Assembly (NCBI RefSeq): GCF_009730915.1
Contig: NC_052489.1
Coordinates: 9,928,333 to 9,992,332 of the forward strand
DNA: 64,000 nt
Reading direction: 5' to 3'
Source: Dioscorea cayenensis subsp. rotundata
Lineage: Eukaryota > Streptophyta > Magnoliopsida > Dioscoreales > Dioscoreaceae
A program made the position numbers and the translations under genes. This document shows, piece by piece, positions 35,401 to 47,839 of the stretch. Below the pieces are notes generated by a model that did no database searches, was not told the DNA's origin, and saw only the letters and a list, made by a program, of their open reading frames with translations. Every line of letters starts with the position of its first letter. The first letter of the stretch is position 1.

Positions 35401-37500
35401 GAGTGGCCATATGGAGTAATGGGATCAGTAGGTGCTATATTGGCAGGCATTGAAGGCCCTTTGTTTGCTCTTGGCATCACTCACATCCTCGATACACTTT
35501 ATACTCATGACAATGTGAAGATCAGGCATGAGATAAAGGTCGTCTCACTTATATTTATCGCAGCAGCAATTAGCACTGTGCCCATATACTTACTGCAACA
35601 CTACTTCTATACATTGATGGGAGAGAAACTTACTTCCCGTGTTCGCCTTCTAATGTTTTCAGGTTTTTTCTTGTTTCCTTTGCTATTTTTCACCCTGCAG
35701 TTTCACTTCAAAGTGTCAATAAGTATGCAATTCAAAATACACTTATTTTTATCTTCAGAAAAAAAAAAAGATTAAAGCTGAAATCCATAGATAAATAGAG
35801 AAATATTTTCTATGCAGTTAGTCTATGAATCTCATATAATTTTCATCATTTGAAATAAAGGGAAATCAAGAATGAAATTCCTGTCTCCCCATCACTAACA
35901 AATTCTGTGAAATTTGTGACTTTCATATTTTTTATTTTTTATTTTTTTTTGTGCGGCTGCAGCAATCCTGAAAAATGAGATTGGGTGGTTTGATTTGGAG
36001 GATAACAACAGTGGATTTCTCACCTCGTCTTTAGCAGCTGATGCAACATTAGTTAGAAGTGCACTTGCGGATAGAATGTCGACAATTGTTCAGAATGTAG
36101 CTCTAACTGTGACGGCATTTGTAATTGCATTTGTACTCAGTTGGCGCATGGCCTTTGTTGTTGTTGCCACATTACCTCTCATAATTGGTGCATCAATAGC
36201 TGAGGTAATAACTATTAACCAAACTATTTTTTCTTTCTCATAACATCCTAATTTCGTCATCTTCTTATCAAACTTGCAGCATTTATTTTTAAAAGGATTT
36301 GGAGGAAACTACACACATGCCTATGCTCGAGCTACATCAATTGCCCGAGAAGCCATCACGAACATAAGAACAGTGGCAGCATTTGGTGCAGAGGATAGAA
36401 TTTCAGCCCGTTTCATAAGTGAACTAAATGAGCCGAAGAAACAAGCTACATTGAGGGGCCATATATCAGGAATTGGTTTCGGTTTGTCTCAGCTCTTTGT
36501 GTTTTGTTCCTATGCACTTAGCCTCTGGTATGCATCCCAACTTATCAAGCATGGAAATTCTAACTTCGGTAACATCATGAAGTCCTTCATGGTGCTGATC
36601 ATCACTGCAATTGGCATAGCTGAAACTCTATCGATGGCACCTGACATTGTTAAAGGATCACAAGCTCTTGGTTCAGTGTTTTCCATCCTTGAAAGAAGAA
36701 CAAGGATAGACCCTGACGACAGAAATTCAGAAATTGTGGCAGAAATTAAAGGAGATATAGAATTCAGAAACGTGAGTTTCAGATATCCCACACGGCCTGA
36801 AGTGACCATTCTTGATGACATGAATCTAAAAGTCGAAGCAGGAACTAGTTTTGCAATTGTGGGGAGAAGTGGATCAGGAAAGAGTAGTGTGATTGCTCTC
36901 ATAATGAGATTCTATGATCCAAGCCACGGGTCAATACTCATTGACAATAAGAACATTAGAAATCTAAACTTAAAATCCTTGAGACTAAGAATTGGTTTTG
37001 TTCAGCAAGAACCAGCACTGTTTTCAACAACTATCTATGAAAACATTGCATATGGGAAGGAAGGTGCATCAGAGATTGAGGTAATGAAAGCTGCTAAAGC
37101 TGCAAATGCTCATGGATTTATAAGTAGAATGCCAGAAGGGTACAGTACATCAATAGGAGAGCGAGGCTCGCAACTTTCAGGTGGACAGAAACAAAGATTA
37201 GCAATTGCTAGAGCTGTCTTGAAAGATCCATCTATTCTTCTTCTTGATGAAGCCACTAGTGCATTGGATACAGCGTCAGAAAAACTGGTCCAGGAGGCTC
37301 TGCGCAGACTTATGGAAGCAAGAACAACTGTTGTGGTTGCTCACAGGTTATCAACAATTCAAGATGCTAATATGATTGTGGTACTTCAAGGGGGAAAAGT
37401 CCAAGAAATTGGGAGACATTGTGATCTACTTGAAAAGCCCGCAAGTTTGTACTCCCAGCTTGTTCAATTACAGCAACAATCTTGTGTGATTGGTATGTAG
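32434..37500 (+). CDS. ABCB: ABC transporter B family (MDR/P-glycoprotein), ABCB13/14-like
   Basis: This is a full-size exporter (TMD1-NBD1-TMD2-NBD2) of the plasma membrane; relatives move auxin, malate or other metabolites. Exons: 32434-32712, 32884-32938, 33138-33313, 33434-33634, 33750-34009, 34085-34398, 34497-34720, 34793-35166, 35238-35662, 35963-36204, 36280-37500. All introns are GT-AG and phases match throughout, giving 1256 aa, the usual length. NBD1 has Walker [10 protein letters not shown] (~407), LSGGQKQR (~511) and [15 protein letters not shown]2 has GRSGSGKSS (~1045), LSGGQKQR (~1149), [12 protein letters not shown] (~1169) and AHRLST. Shared wording such as [12 protein letters not shown] and [10 protein letters not shown] points to the ABCB13/14 clade. 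No inactivating change was seen. The substrate cannot be told from sequence. Confidence 0.95.
34399..34430 (+). repeat. GATA microsatellite at an ABCB intron start
   Basis: (gata)n-like sequence 'gtagatagatagatagattgataagatagata' begins at the donor site of the sixth intron, so the GT donor is the first unit of the repeat. Length change here would not move the donor. Confidence 0.8.
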
Positions 37501-38019
37501 TTGGTGCTTCAGATTTGAAGTGGAGGGAATGTGCAACAAAAACTTCAGCTGAAGAAGTTTTGTCGCCTTTATTTGTTCGCTGTCCATCTCTGACTCAGAT
37601 GTGGCAAGCTATTTTATTCTATCTTTTGTAAAAAGAAATTGGATTAATCTCAAGATCTATTGAAAATTAATGAAAATTAAAAATAGTTGACAAAAAGATA
37701 ACCATGTCACTGGCAAGGGTTAGTGATGGATGGGTAGTTTCTTTCTGATCTTTTGATTTACAGTTTGTCTTCGTTTTTTTTTTGTTTTTTTGTTTTTTTG
37801 TTTTTTTTTTTGTCGTGCCTCGACTCATATGATGGCTCACGACAATAGCCATGATAGTCCAAGGAGGGCTGAGCAACACCCTAAACTCAAATCCCAGCAA
37901 GATATAGTATTCCCTGAACTCGTACAATAGCAATATGAAAGCCAAATATCAATTATCAGAATATGGAGCAATGGCCACCCATTGAACATGTGATAGTGCA
38001 CTACAAGTGCACGAGCCAT
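37501..38019. other. 3' flank of ABCB, T-run
   Basis: Probable 3' UTR and flank. No canonical AATAAA was seen within 200 bp; AT-rich near-upstream candidates lie at 37660-37690. A long T-rich run at 37769-37813 is followed by 'gtcgtgcctcgactcatatg', which may begin a repeat. No gene was seen. Confidence 0.5.
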
Positions 38020-39053
38020 TCAAGTAATAGAGTGATGAAAGTGTTGCCACATCCCATGAGGAATGAAATCATTGGTATTAACTACTTCTCTATTATTTAG
38101 CCCTACGCTAATAATGAAGATTACCCAAAGCTAAAAATTGAAATGATCAAGGAGAGGAGGTATCCTGGCACTGAATCCCACAAGAACTATGACTTGAAGC
38201 ATTAGATTTGATTATTGATTCCTAATTGAAAGACTGGGACCATGGGTATCCTTAACTATGTCGATAACTTTCTTAAGGCAATCAACAACTAGTCCCCTAC
38301 AAGGCTTTAGTATCTTTCTCTCTTCACTAAGCCCTTTATGACTGCACAAAGGCTTTAGGGATCCTAATCGCGAGGTGACTGAGTCTCCTAAATTAGGCTA
38401 ATCACATTCTCAAGCCAACTAGCCTCTAATTCCATACAAGCTTTGGTGGTGATCTCTCTCTTCACTAAAGTTTCTACGATTCCCTTACACTCGGTGATAC
38501 TCAAAGATAGAGTCAACCTATTTGGGAAAACCAAGGGAAAATGTCTACAAGCTTACTCTCAACTCCCTTCAACCATTGTAAATCTAACATCAATGGGTTT
38601 CTCAACTCACATTAGTGTGATTAAATATACAATTGAGCTCTTGCTATAAAGGATTTCATGCCATGAATAATACAAGGTTAAATCTAAAACTAAATCGCAA
38701 ATAAGGAATCAAACATGAAAAATCACAAATACAATGAAGTTCTAGGGTTCAACATGCCTTAATACCAAATGAGGTTTTACCTCCTTGTAGAAAAGCAATA
38801 CAAAATCAAATAATAAGAATCAAATACAAATGAAATCATTGTAAAAACTTCCTTAATCCTTGCTTTCTCTCCAAAATCGATGAAGCTTCTCCAATCTCTA
38901 AAGAGCCATTGCTAAAAGAATCCAAATATGCCACCTTTGATGACATTGGGTGACTCCCTTGATGAGTATATGAGTGGTCAAATCGATAAGAATCGAGGAA
39001 GTAGCCCCATTGAAAACTGCCTTGACCTTTCCTCCAAATTGTAGCTCCAACTC
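38020..39053 (-). repeat. Probable LTR fragment of an unassigned retroelement
   Basis: Phrases such as 'ctagggttcaacatgcc', 'gaggttttacctcc' and 'aaggctttagtatctttctctcttcactaa' (repeated in variant form at 38303 and 38442) are typical of plant LTR/leader sequence in minus orientation. There are no coding motifs and the boundaries are not defined. Confidence 0.35.
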
Positions 39054-39530
39054 TTATTGAAATATGCCTAAAATATCCCTCAAAACATAATTGCCTGGGT
39101 ATTTCGAGGAGGTTGTCTCTGTGTAATGAGTGACCTGCGTAACCCTAATCTCGGCAATCTCTGCTTGAGCCTCAGGCACCTCTGCCCGTATCACTCCCAC
39201 CGTATTCTCGAGCCTCTCAAAGCGATCATGGGCTCGAGATGGTGAAAACAAACTCACGGGGGTGCGTCCTCTGCCGTCGGAGGTGCCTCGGTCTCCATCG
39301 GTGCTGGCTGAGGCTCGGGGGCAGGCTGGGAAGCCTCAGCATGATCACCCTCATCCTCAGCTATCTCTGGAGCTGGTAGCACCAAAGTATAAACCCCTGT
39401 CCGAACTCTGCGGACCATGCCCATCAATCTCAGTGTCTCTAAACTCAGGGGGGTAGGTATACTCGTCTTCTAAGCCCCACGAATCGAATCCAAGAGACCC
39501 ATGCCCAGCACTAATCTCGTAATAAGCCTT
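39054..39530 (-). pseudogene. Athila ORF1-like C-terminal fragment, third copy
   Basis: Minus-strand frames at 39357-39557 and 39054-39257 hold GPKAYYEIS-type wording and EIAEIRVTQVTHYTE. These parallel GPRAYILATTTT at about 46550 and EIAEVRVAQAVQYTE at about 45040. The piece is joined at about 39530 directly to the middle of a family-1 LTR, so everything between LTR and ORF is deleted. It is the C-terminal, Ala/Glu-rich part of the downstream coding region of these elements. Confidence 0.6.
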
Positions 39531-40909
39531 TGGTCCAGGTGGAAGGTCCCTAACCACGATTAAGCCCTAGATACTAAGCTTACTTCAACGCTTCACTCCA
39601 TTGCACACGCAACTAAGCCCCAGCGGAGGGTCATCCCTTAGACCATTCGCTCTATTATGGCCGCAAATAACTCGAGGAACAGAGGTAGAATCTATCACGT
39701 CGGAGAGGAAAGGGGACGCTCCTATACCTCTCGACTCACCCTCTCAACCCTCTCCAACCTAGCTTTGTCTAACGCTCGTGGTGTGTCACTCACTCACAAG
39801 GTTACCAACAAGAACTCTCAACCCTAGTGTCACTATAGGGGAAATGTTCATACAGTCAAGCATTCAAGGTTGGAACTCACAACAAACATCAATTAATTGA
39901 AAGCATAACAAAGAGATTCATTGAAACAAATACATCCTAGGGTTCACAAGTACCCAAGTACCCAAGTACCCACTAGGGGTTTAGCTCTCCATGGAGCTAA
40001 GTACAATCAAAGAAATAGAATGTAAAAGCAAGAAATCCATAGAGAAACCCCACTCGATAGTCATGTCGATGGTCTTGTGGAAAGTCCTCTACTCGTCGTC
40101 CAAGGATTCCCTTATCTGGTATAGGATACGCCTCGACGGAAGCTTCCCTACCAATCTTCTTCCTCAGGAATGATGATGTCGGAGCTATAGAACCTCTCCA
40201 AAAGCTTAGCCAATACCTCTCAAAACCCTAGCCGAAACCCTCTCTAAAGTTGGGGATAAGATGGAGAAAAAAATGCTAAAATCGGGGCTGAATCAGCTTT
40301 AAATAGGGCTGGAATCGGACGACCACACGGGCCTCACACGCCCATGTGGAATTTCAACACGGGCGTGTATAATTTCCACACGCCCATGTGGATTCTCTGA
40401 ATTCCTGTTTTCTCGGCCGGCTATGAACAGTGCTGCTACATTACTTTCGCTACAGTGTTCCGCTACATTACCTGGCCTAAAACACTTCCCGAGTCCATAT
40501 TTTCATCGAGGTGACGCAAACGGGCACACGTTCACGTCGTGGATCGCTTTGCTTCTTTAATGACCGACAAGTTGGTGGAGATCTTGTTCTATGTGCATAA
40601 GTCGGAATGCTTGAGTGTGACTGCCCTTGTGCCCCTCCAAATGGTTGTGCTAACTCAAATACGAGGAGGTTGGCACACACTCTAGCATCTCGTACCCGAC
40701 CTATGTCTTCGCGTTTGAACCTTAGCAAGATTTCCTCCAAAATCGGTGCATTATGATCCACATTGGCTTCTTTCCTTCATACTCATCCTCACAACCCTAC
40801 CTACACAAAAGTAACATAAAAACACACATATTAGTGTAAAAACTGGAGAAAAGTAATGCTCAACATAAGGAAAGAATGCTTCGCATTCATATCACACAAG
40901 CACTTATCA
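39531..40909 (-). mobile_element. Family-1 LTR, partial, minus orientation
   Basis: The stretch runs from the 'ggtccaggtggaaggtcc' block to the LTR start (TGATAAGTGCTTG inverted) ending at 40909. About 490 bp of the LTR 3' end are missing at the left junction. At 40910 it abuts the inside of a family-2 LTR, so it appears to have inserted into that LTR. Confidence 0.75.
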
Positions 40910-41435
40910 GCCGCGTGGGCTGCAGGAATTTTCACGCGGGCGCGTGAATAGTAATTTTGCTACATTACTGCTATAAAACGCGGTCCAAACGCACGTCCAT
41001 GTGGTAGGCCACATGTCCTGGCACTCTTCTCTTGAGGCCACCTGTTCGAGCACAAGTCCATGTGGTAGGCTATAAAACGTTTCTTCATCGACGTATCTTT
41101 GAGATGTCTTGCAATCTTCACAAAGAGAAGGAACACGAAGATGTGGCTGCCTTTGTGCTCTTTCAACTAGTGAATTGACTTGAATCTTCTTGGAAGTTAG
41201 CACATATCTCCACGTTTATGAACTCCTCTCATGTCTTGGTCCTTGAATTGAACAAGAACTCCCAACATTGTGTCTTTATAGCCTATCTTTGCTTCCTTTT
41301 TACTCTTCAATGCATTCACAACCTATATGCATAAAAAAAACACCAATTACACAATATGAGACATAAACCATAGTAAAAATGATGCTCAATGCATCTAAAA
41401 CATATATAAAAATATGTCTACTCAAGCACTTATCA
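40910..41435 (-). mobile_element. Family-2 LTR, partial, minus orientation
   Basis: The stretch matches inverted 48882-49400: the start TGATAAGTGCTTGAGTAG is at 41435, and the 'cgcgggcgcgtg' region lies near 40930. It is cut by the family-1 LTR ending at 40909. Its upper edge lies inside the old gag that continues from 41436. Confidence 0.75.
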
Positions 41436-41743
41436 ATTAACATAGGGATTTCCCGACCCTCTTGGTTCTCCACTAACATAGGCTACCATCTCTACTGGTG
41501 TCAAAGCAGTAATGAAGATGGGGCATTGTCTTGTTACATGTCCGGCACCACATGTTTTACATGCCAAAACTGCTCCAGAATTTGAGCTTGAACCCAACAT
41601 GAATTGATCAAATCTCTTTGTCAATGCTTTAATCTTTGCGGCCAGTACGGTGGTATCATTCACTTCATAAATACTTTCTGCCCTTGGTGCTTTCTGTCAT
41701 GTGCTCCAATGACATTCATTATTCGCCAAATCTTCAATGAGCT
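41436..41743 (-). pseudogene. Old gag (element C), C-terminal part with zinc knuckle
   Basis: The minus frame holds CKTCGAGHVTRQC, a gag zinc knuckle, preceded by IKALTKRFDQF and followed by GSGNPYV. The upstream end (41743) continues in reading frame from the gag piece ending at 61585 on the far side of element X; the last bases 41739-41743 are GAGCT, one copy of the X target-site duplication. The frame has at least one stop near 41697. This is an Athila-like Ty3/gypsy gag. Confidence 0.8.
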
Positions 41744-43608
41744 TGACAATGCCCCTTGCGTATATCCCGCAAGTGCACAGGTTTGTCAAAGTAATAAAAT
41801 CCCAGGTGAGTGTGTATCGTATCCACAGGGAATAGGGAGTAAAAATACTTAAGTTGTTTCTTAACTAAGCGAAATATAAATAGTGATTTGTGTGGTAAGA
41901 TGTAATGCAAACAAAAGTAAAAGAGACAAGAGAGAGAGCACAAGTAAAGGAGAGGTAAGGCAATCGGTATAAATGGAGTACTCGGATATTGATCCACCTA
42001 GGACAATCGTTTCAAGTGCAAAACCGTCTATTATGCTTCCTAAGTAATGCATTAATGAGTCGTGGAGATCCTTTAATACATGGTCCCAAATCTAAGGTCA
42101 ACCATGCCTAACCTTATACATGTCCCGGAGGACAAATTGAACAATCTCTCAACCTCGCACTCGTATAGAATTGCAATGAGTTCTAGGGATTCTAAGTGAT
42201 AAATCCTCTTCCTATATGTAGACCTAACTTTTTGGTCCAGGCGGAAGGTCCTTAGCCACAATTAAGCCCTAGATGCTAAAATCACTTCAACGCTTCACTC
42301 CATTGCACTCGCAACTAAGCCCCAGCGGAAGGTCATCCCTTAACCCATTCACTCTATTATGACCGTAAAGAACTCGAGGAATTGGAGGTAGAATAAATCA
42401 CACATGAGGGGAAAGGGGACGCTCCGCTACCTCTCGACTCACCCTCTCAACCCTCTCAAATCTAGCTTTGTCTAACTCTCGTGGTGTGTCACTCACTCAC
42501 AAGGGTTACCAACAAGAACTCTCAACCCTAGTGTCACTCTAAGGGAGTATTCATACAATCAATGCATTCAAGATTGGAACTCAATAAAAACATCAATTAA
42601 TGAAAGCATAATAGCAAGGTTCAATGAAACAAATACATCCTAGGGTTCACAATCCAAGTACCCACTAGGGGGTTTAGCTCTCCATGGAGCTAATTACAAT
42701 CAATGAAATCAAATGTAAAAGCAATGAATCCATAGAAAACCCCCTCGATAGTCGTGACGATGGTCTTATGGAGAGTCCCCTACTCGTCCAAAGGTCCCTT
42801 TGTCCACCCTAGGATACACCTCGCTGGATCGGTGCCGATGAAAGCTCTTCTACTAAGATTCTTCCAAATGGAGTGCGATGTCGGAGCCATAGAACCTCTC
42901 CCAATCTCTACCCAATACCTCTCAAAACCCTAGCCACAGGCCTTTCTCAAGTTGGGGAAAAGATGGAGAAAAGAATCCTGAAATCAGGGCTGAAATCGGC
43001 CTTAAATAGGGCAGGAATCGGGAATCCACACGCCCATGTGAATATTTCACCCGGCCCGTGTGGAATTAACGCATGGGCTTGTGGGATTTCCACACGCCTG
43101 TGTGGCTTCTCTGGATAACTCCTTCTTCGGCCGGCCGTAAATAGTACCCTGCTACAGTGTTGCTACAGTATCGGTCTGAAACACTACCGAAACCATGCTT
43201 TCATCGAGGTAATGTAAACGAGCACACATTTACATCGTAGATCGCTTTGCTTCTTCAATGAACGGCCGTTTTGGTGGAGATCTTATTACACATGCACAAA
43301 CCGGAATACTTAGAATGTGACTGCTTTTGCGCCCCTCCAAATCATTGTGCTAGCTTGAATACAAGGAGGTTGGCACACATTCTAGCATCTTGAACCCGAC
43401 TTATGTCATTGTGCTTGAACCTTCTCAAGATTTCCTCTAAATGGTGCACTCACGATCTACATTGGCTTCTTTCTCTAAGATTCGGCTTCACAACCCTATA
43501 TGCATGAAAGTAACATAAATACACACATATTAGCGTTTAAACCCGATAAAATTAATGCTCATCATAAGGATAGAACACTTCGTATTCTTATCACACAAAC
43601 ACTTATCA
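41744..43608 (-). mobile_element. 3' LTR of element X (1865 bp)
   Basis: Plus-strand reading starts TGACAATG and ends CACTTATCA (inverted start TGATAAGTG). It is full length compared with 53162-55038. A GC-rich patch 'cacacgcccatgtg..cccgtgtgg' lies at 43025-43105, and TATA-like 'ccttaaatagg' (minus 'cctatttaagg') sits beside it at about 43000, the likely promoter zone. Confidence 0.85.
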
Positions 43609-43626
43609 AACTCTCCCACACTTAAG
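43609..43626 (-). other. Polypurine tract of element X
   Basis: The minus strand reads AAGTGTGGGAGAGTT directly before the LTR start TGATAAGTG, preceded by 'gaggacaagcaaaagctt'. Plant Athila/Tat elements carry this 'acaagcaaa..taagtgtggg' wording at their 3' LTR junction. Confidence 0.8.
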
Positions 43627-44838
43627 CTTTTGCTTGTCCTCAACCAAAAATTAAAACATTGTATGCATAGATGAAGGAAATATTGGAAGTGCTTGGCCTT
43701 AGGTTCACCAAAGCATGCAAAGAGAGTATTCTACAAGTATGGGAGATTTCAACACTAACTATGAAAAATCAACGCTCTAGCTAAAAACTTGAATAAAAAA
43801 GGACAACAAACCAGAAATCGTGTAAGTGTGTGAACTCATTCAAGTCAACCCAAAGTATACTCCTCAAAGTTCTACTTATAAGGGACTTATTTATCTACAA
43901 AAAGTAACAACAAAAATTCAAAAAGGGTAGTAGCTTCACACATCCTCTAAGGTAGCCCTTTCCAAAGCGGTCGCTAAGGTGGTTTTCACACTTTCGAGGT
44001 GGTAGCTCTTTCTACAGGGGTGGTAGCTTTCACACATCCCATGAGATAGCTCTTTCACTCATTAGGACATAACTAGTATCCGATTTATGAGAGTAGCTTC
44101 ATACATCATAGGTGGTAGCTCTTTCCACCGAACAAGTACAACTAAACAACAATAACTAATCCCTTTAACATCGAACATGAGTTTCCAAAAGAGTTGAAAG
44201 AGTGAGTAGTGCAACAAGTGTCAATCGGGCAAAAATTCCTACAAATTCAAGCAAAAAACTAGAGCATGAAGACATTCAATATTAAAAATTCTCCTAAACT
44301 CAAGAATATAATCATTGCAACTAAGGTGAACCGCCATTGGCTATGTGAGGATGTATAACAATCAAAACTAATATAAAAGAGATGTGTGCACTATGAACCT
44401 CCACCCCCCCAACACTTAAGTTGTATATTGTCCCCAATGTACACATGGAAGCTCACTCATGATGTATATAAATCAAGAATAATTGTGGGAGAAGCAATCA
44501 AAACAATACTCCATTGACTCCTAGTGTTGCATTTGATGGAGCTAATTCGTTGGGAGTGGTGTTCCAACGGGTTGTGAAACACACATGGCCAAGTGCCGAA
44601 TTACCTTAGCAGTGTCTATGACAAGTTCTCAATTTCCACGATGACAAGACCATCTGCACGCATACACGAGGGGGTTTAATGAAGCTCAATAAAACAAAAA
44701 CAGCTCGAGTATATAAAATATAGAGAAATGAATACAACTCGAGACAACAAAATGAAAATAAACTCAGAAGGAAAGTCCTTTCTAAGTATACAAGTCCAAA
44801 ATGAAATGTAAAAAGTAATAAAAATGAAAGAAAATAAA
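43627..44838 (-). repeat. 3' non-coding region of element X with short repeats
   Basis: The phrase 'ggtggtagctctttc..' recurs several times at 43920-44130. The whole block is repeated with small changes at 45110-46190 in element B. A second purine-rich tract ('ggggggtggaggttc' on the minus strand) lies near 44405. There is no gene; the 78-aa frame at 44606 is non-specific. Confidence 0.7.
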
Positions 44839-45067
44839 TCAAGTGTCGGTGCCGCGCTCTGGCTCCTCTACTGCTGATGCTGGTTTTAGGTCAAAGGGTG
44901 CCGGTGGAGGTGGTGATGGTGATGCCGGAGGGGTCAGAGGGGTCCTCAGCCGCAACACAAATGATGAGGAGACGTCTTGCTCTAGAATCAGCTGTAGCAT
45001 GTCGAAACATGCCATGAACTCTGTGTACTGTACGGCCTGCGCAACCCGAACCTCAGCAATCTCTGTT
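44839..45067 (-). pseudogene. Athila ORF1-like C-terminus of element X
   Basis: The minus frame reads EIAEVRVAQAVQYTEFMACF, then a Pro/Ala-rich tail ending at a stop near 44839. It lacks its N-terminal part: at 45067/45068 it abuts the 3' region of element B. The rest of this ORF of X lies at 55039-55536 on the other side of B. Confidence 0.65.
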
Positions 45068-46190
45068 TCTAAGGTGGCTTTCACACTTTTGAGGTGGTAG
45101 CTCTTTCTACAAAAGTATAAGTGTGTGAACTCACTCAAGTTGACCAAAAGTATACTCCTCAAAGTTCTATGTATAAGGGACTTATTTATCTACAAAAAGT
45201 AACAACAAAAATTCAAAAAGGGTAGTAGCTTCACACATCCTCTAAGGTAGCCCTTTCCAAAGCGGCCGCTAAGGTGGCTTTCACACTTTCGAGGTGGTAG
45301 CTCTTTTAACCGGGGTGGTAGCTTTCACATATCCCATGAGATAGCTCTTTCTCTCATTAGGGCATAACTAGTATCTGATTTATGAGAGTAGCTTCATACA
45401 TCATAGGTGGTGGCTCTTTCCACCCAACAAACACAACTAAACAACAAAACTATTTTGTTCTTTCTTTTCATTTTATTTTGTTTTTTTCATCTTCATTTTC
45501 AATTTTTTTTTGAATTAACACAAGAAACAACTAAAACTAGTCCCTTATACATCAAACATGAGTTTCCAACAGGGTTCAAAGGGTGAGTAGTGCAACATGT
45601 GTCAATCGGGCAAAAATTCCTAGAAATTCAAGCAAAAACTAGAGCATGAAAACATTCAATGTTAAAAATTTTCCTAAACTCAAGAATACAATCAATGCAA
45701 CTAATATGAACCGCCATTGGCTATGTGAGCATGTATATCAATCAAAACTAGTATAAAAAGATGCGTGCACTATGAAACTCCCCCCACACACACACACACT
45801 TAAGTTGTATATTGTCCCCAATGTACACATGCAAGCTCATTCATAATGTAACTCAATTAGATTCAGATGTGGGAGAAGCAATCAAAACAATACTCCCCTG
45901 ACTCCTAGTGTTGCATTTGATGGAACTAAGTCCTTGGGAGTGTTGTTCCAATGGGTCGTGAAGTTCACACGGCCAAGTGTAAAACACATTGGCCATGTCT
46001 ATGACTAATCCTCAATTTCCATGATGACAAGACCATCTTCACGCTTACACGAGGGGGTTCATTGAAGCTCAATAAAAATAAAAATAACTCGAGTATATAA
46101 AAGATAAGACAATGAATACAACTCGAGATACAAAATGAAAATAAACTCAGAAGGAGAGTCCTTTCTGAGTATACAAGTCCAAAATAAAAT
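45068..46190 (-). repeat. 3' non-coding region of element B
   Basis: This is a homologue of 43809-44838, including 'aaggtggctttcacactt', 'ggtggtagctctttc', 'gggcaaaaattcctaga' and a (ca)n-flanked polypurine-like stretch at 45780-45802. At the lower end it breaks off at 45068 without an LTR, so the 3' end of B is missing. Confidence 0.7.
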
Positions 46191-47560
46191 GTGGAAATAA
46201 AAGACGAGGAAAATAAAATCAAGTGTCGATGTCGCGCTATGGATCCTCTGCTGCTGCTGGTGCAAGATCAAAGGATGCTGGTGGAGGTGGTGGTCTGCCT
46301 CTCAATAGCTGTCGTAAGAAGTCGAAACGGGCCATCATATCGACATACTGTGCTGACTATATCGATCGCATCTCAATGATCTCAGACCACAATACACTCA
46401 CAGTGCTCTCGAGCCTCTTAATACAATCATAGGCTCCTGAAAGGGTACCTGGGCCACCTGAGGTCTCGGTCGCCGTCGGTGCGGAACTCTCCGCTGCATC
46501 CCTATCACGATCGGCGCTCTCAGTGGTGGTAGTGGCTAAAATGTAAGCTCTAGGCCCATATCTGTGCACCACTCCCATCATACTGAGAGTATCGAGTCCA
46601 AGCGGAGAGGGGATAACTGTCTGATCGGTATCCCGAAGAGCATCACCGAGACCCATCCCAGAATAAGTCTAGTAATGTAGGGACCAACAAATAATACTCC
46701 TACTCTCACGTTCTGGCCCTGGTACCACATGTAATCCGCCACAATGTGACCCAGATGAATAGGCACAGATCTAGCCATGGAATATAGATAAAGCAGACTC
46801 TGTCGGCTTAGAGTACTAGTATTATCACCTCAGCCATCCACAAATCTGCTAATGACAGTGAATAAATATCTGTAGCTTAGCCGAGACAAACATGTGGCCT
46901 TGGATATTCCCAGTTCATGCTGCCCCTGTTCGTATAAAATCTGGTAAGCCTACTGTGGACTCAAGGTGCCAAAGTAATCTGTTGGTAGATGTCCATACTC
47001 CTCGGTTTCTATATATGCTTCGTCGTACAAGTCCATGTGAACTGAAAACTCAGAAACACTCATAGCAAATTAACGACTGAACACTCTAAATTGTATGGCA
47101 TCCACAAACTCAAAAGACGTTAGCACCTCCAAAGTCAGCGGCCTGAAACTGGCTCTCGTATAGATAATAACCTCTGCCAGCCTCCTACGACCATCAGCGC
47201 CTCCAACTCCCTGATTAACTCATCACCCCGCTAGACCCCACTTAGCACACTCAGGTCCACGAACTGGAATTGGTCAAACCTAAGCTCCTATAGTAGCTCT
47301 AAACGAGCTTAATGTTTAGGATTCAAAAATACAATATGTGCTAGCTAGGGTGAAGCCTCCCTAGGGCACTTGCCTTCTTGCCTCCTCCAGTGCGGTGCCA
47401 TTCCTGCGACAAATGAGGAAGGAATGATCAAAAAATACTCAGAAACAACATACTGCAGAATTCCAAACATGCCTGTGGAAATTACCCACGCACATGTGGA
47501 TCTGCTGGGTGTGAAAAACGCACGATTGTGCACCAATTCTCCAAAAATTCAACTTAAAAC
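46191..47560 (-). pseudogene. Athila ORF1-like coding region of element B, decayed
   Basis: Reading the minus strand from about 47420: MAPHWRRQEGKCPREASP, then broken frames holding RPLTLEVLTSFEFVDAIQF, FAMSVSEFSVHMDLYDEA and EEYGHLPTDYFG, then GLGDALRDTDQTVI and YGPRAYILATTTTES near 46650-46540, ending near 46220. 'LT.EFLSS.....IQFR.FG....MS..EF...LGLY' wording is that of the Arabidopsis Athila ORF1 family (Pfam PF03078), found downstream of pol in Athila elements. At least eight stops are present. The function of the product is not known. Confidence 0.65.
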
Positions 47561-47839
47561 CAGCCCTAAGGAATTCCCAAATATGCATAAGACATTATAT
47601 CATGAAAATTGGCACAACTCAAGGTTATCAATCTATTAAAAACTAAGATTTGTGAAGAAAAGAGGATAAGAAGGGTTACCGATAAAATAGATGATAGTAT
47701 TCTTAAAATCAGCATGTAATGTGAAAAAAAATATCCTCCAAACAACGATAAAGGGACGAGAAGTTGATCAGGAGTGGTTTTCAGGTGATTGGAGATGAAG
47801 AAAAAGAGAATCCACAAAGATTTTTAATGAAAAACTCGC

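Noticed and set aside
36510..36902. 130-codon minus frame inside ABCB
   Set aside because: Antisense shadow of exon 11.
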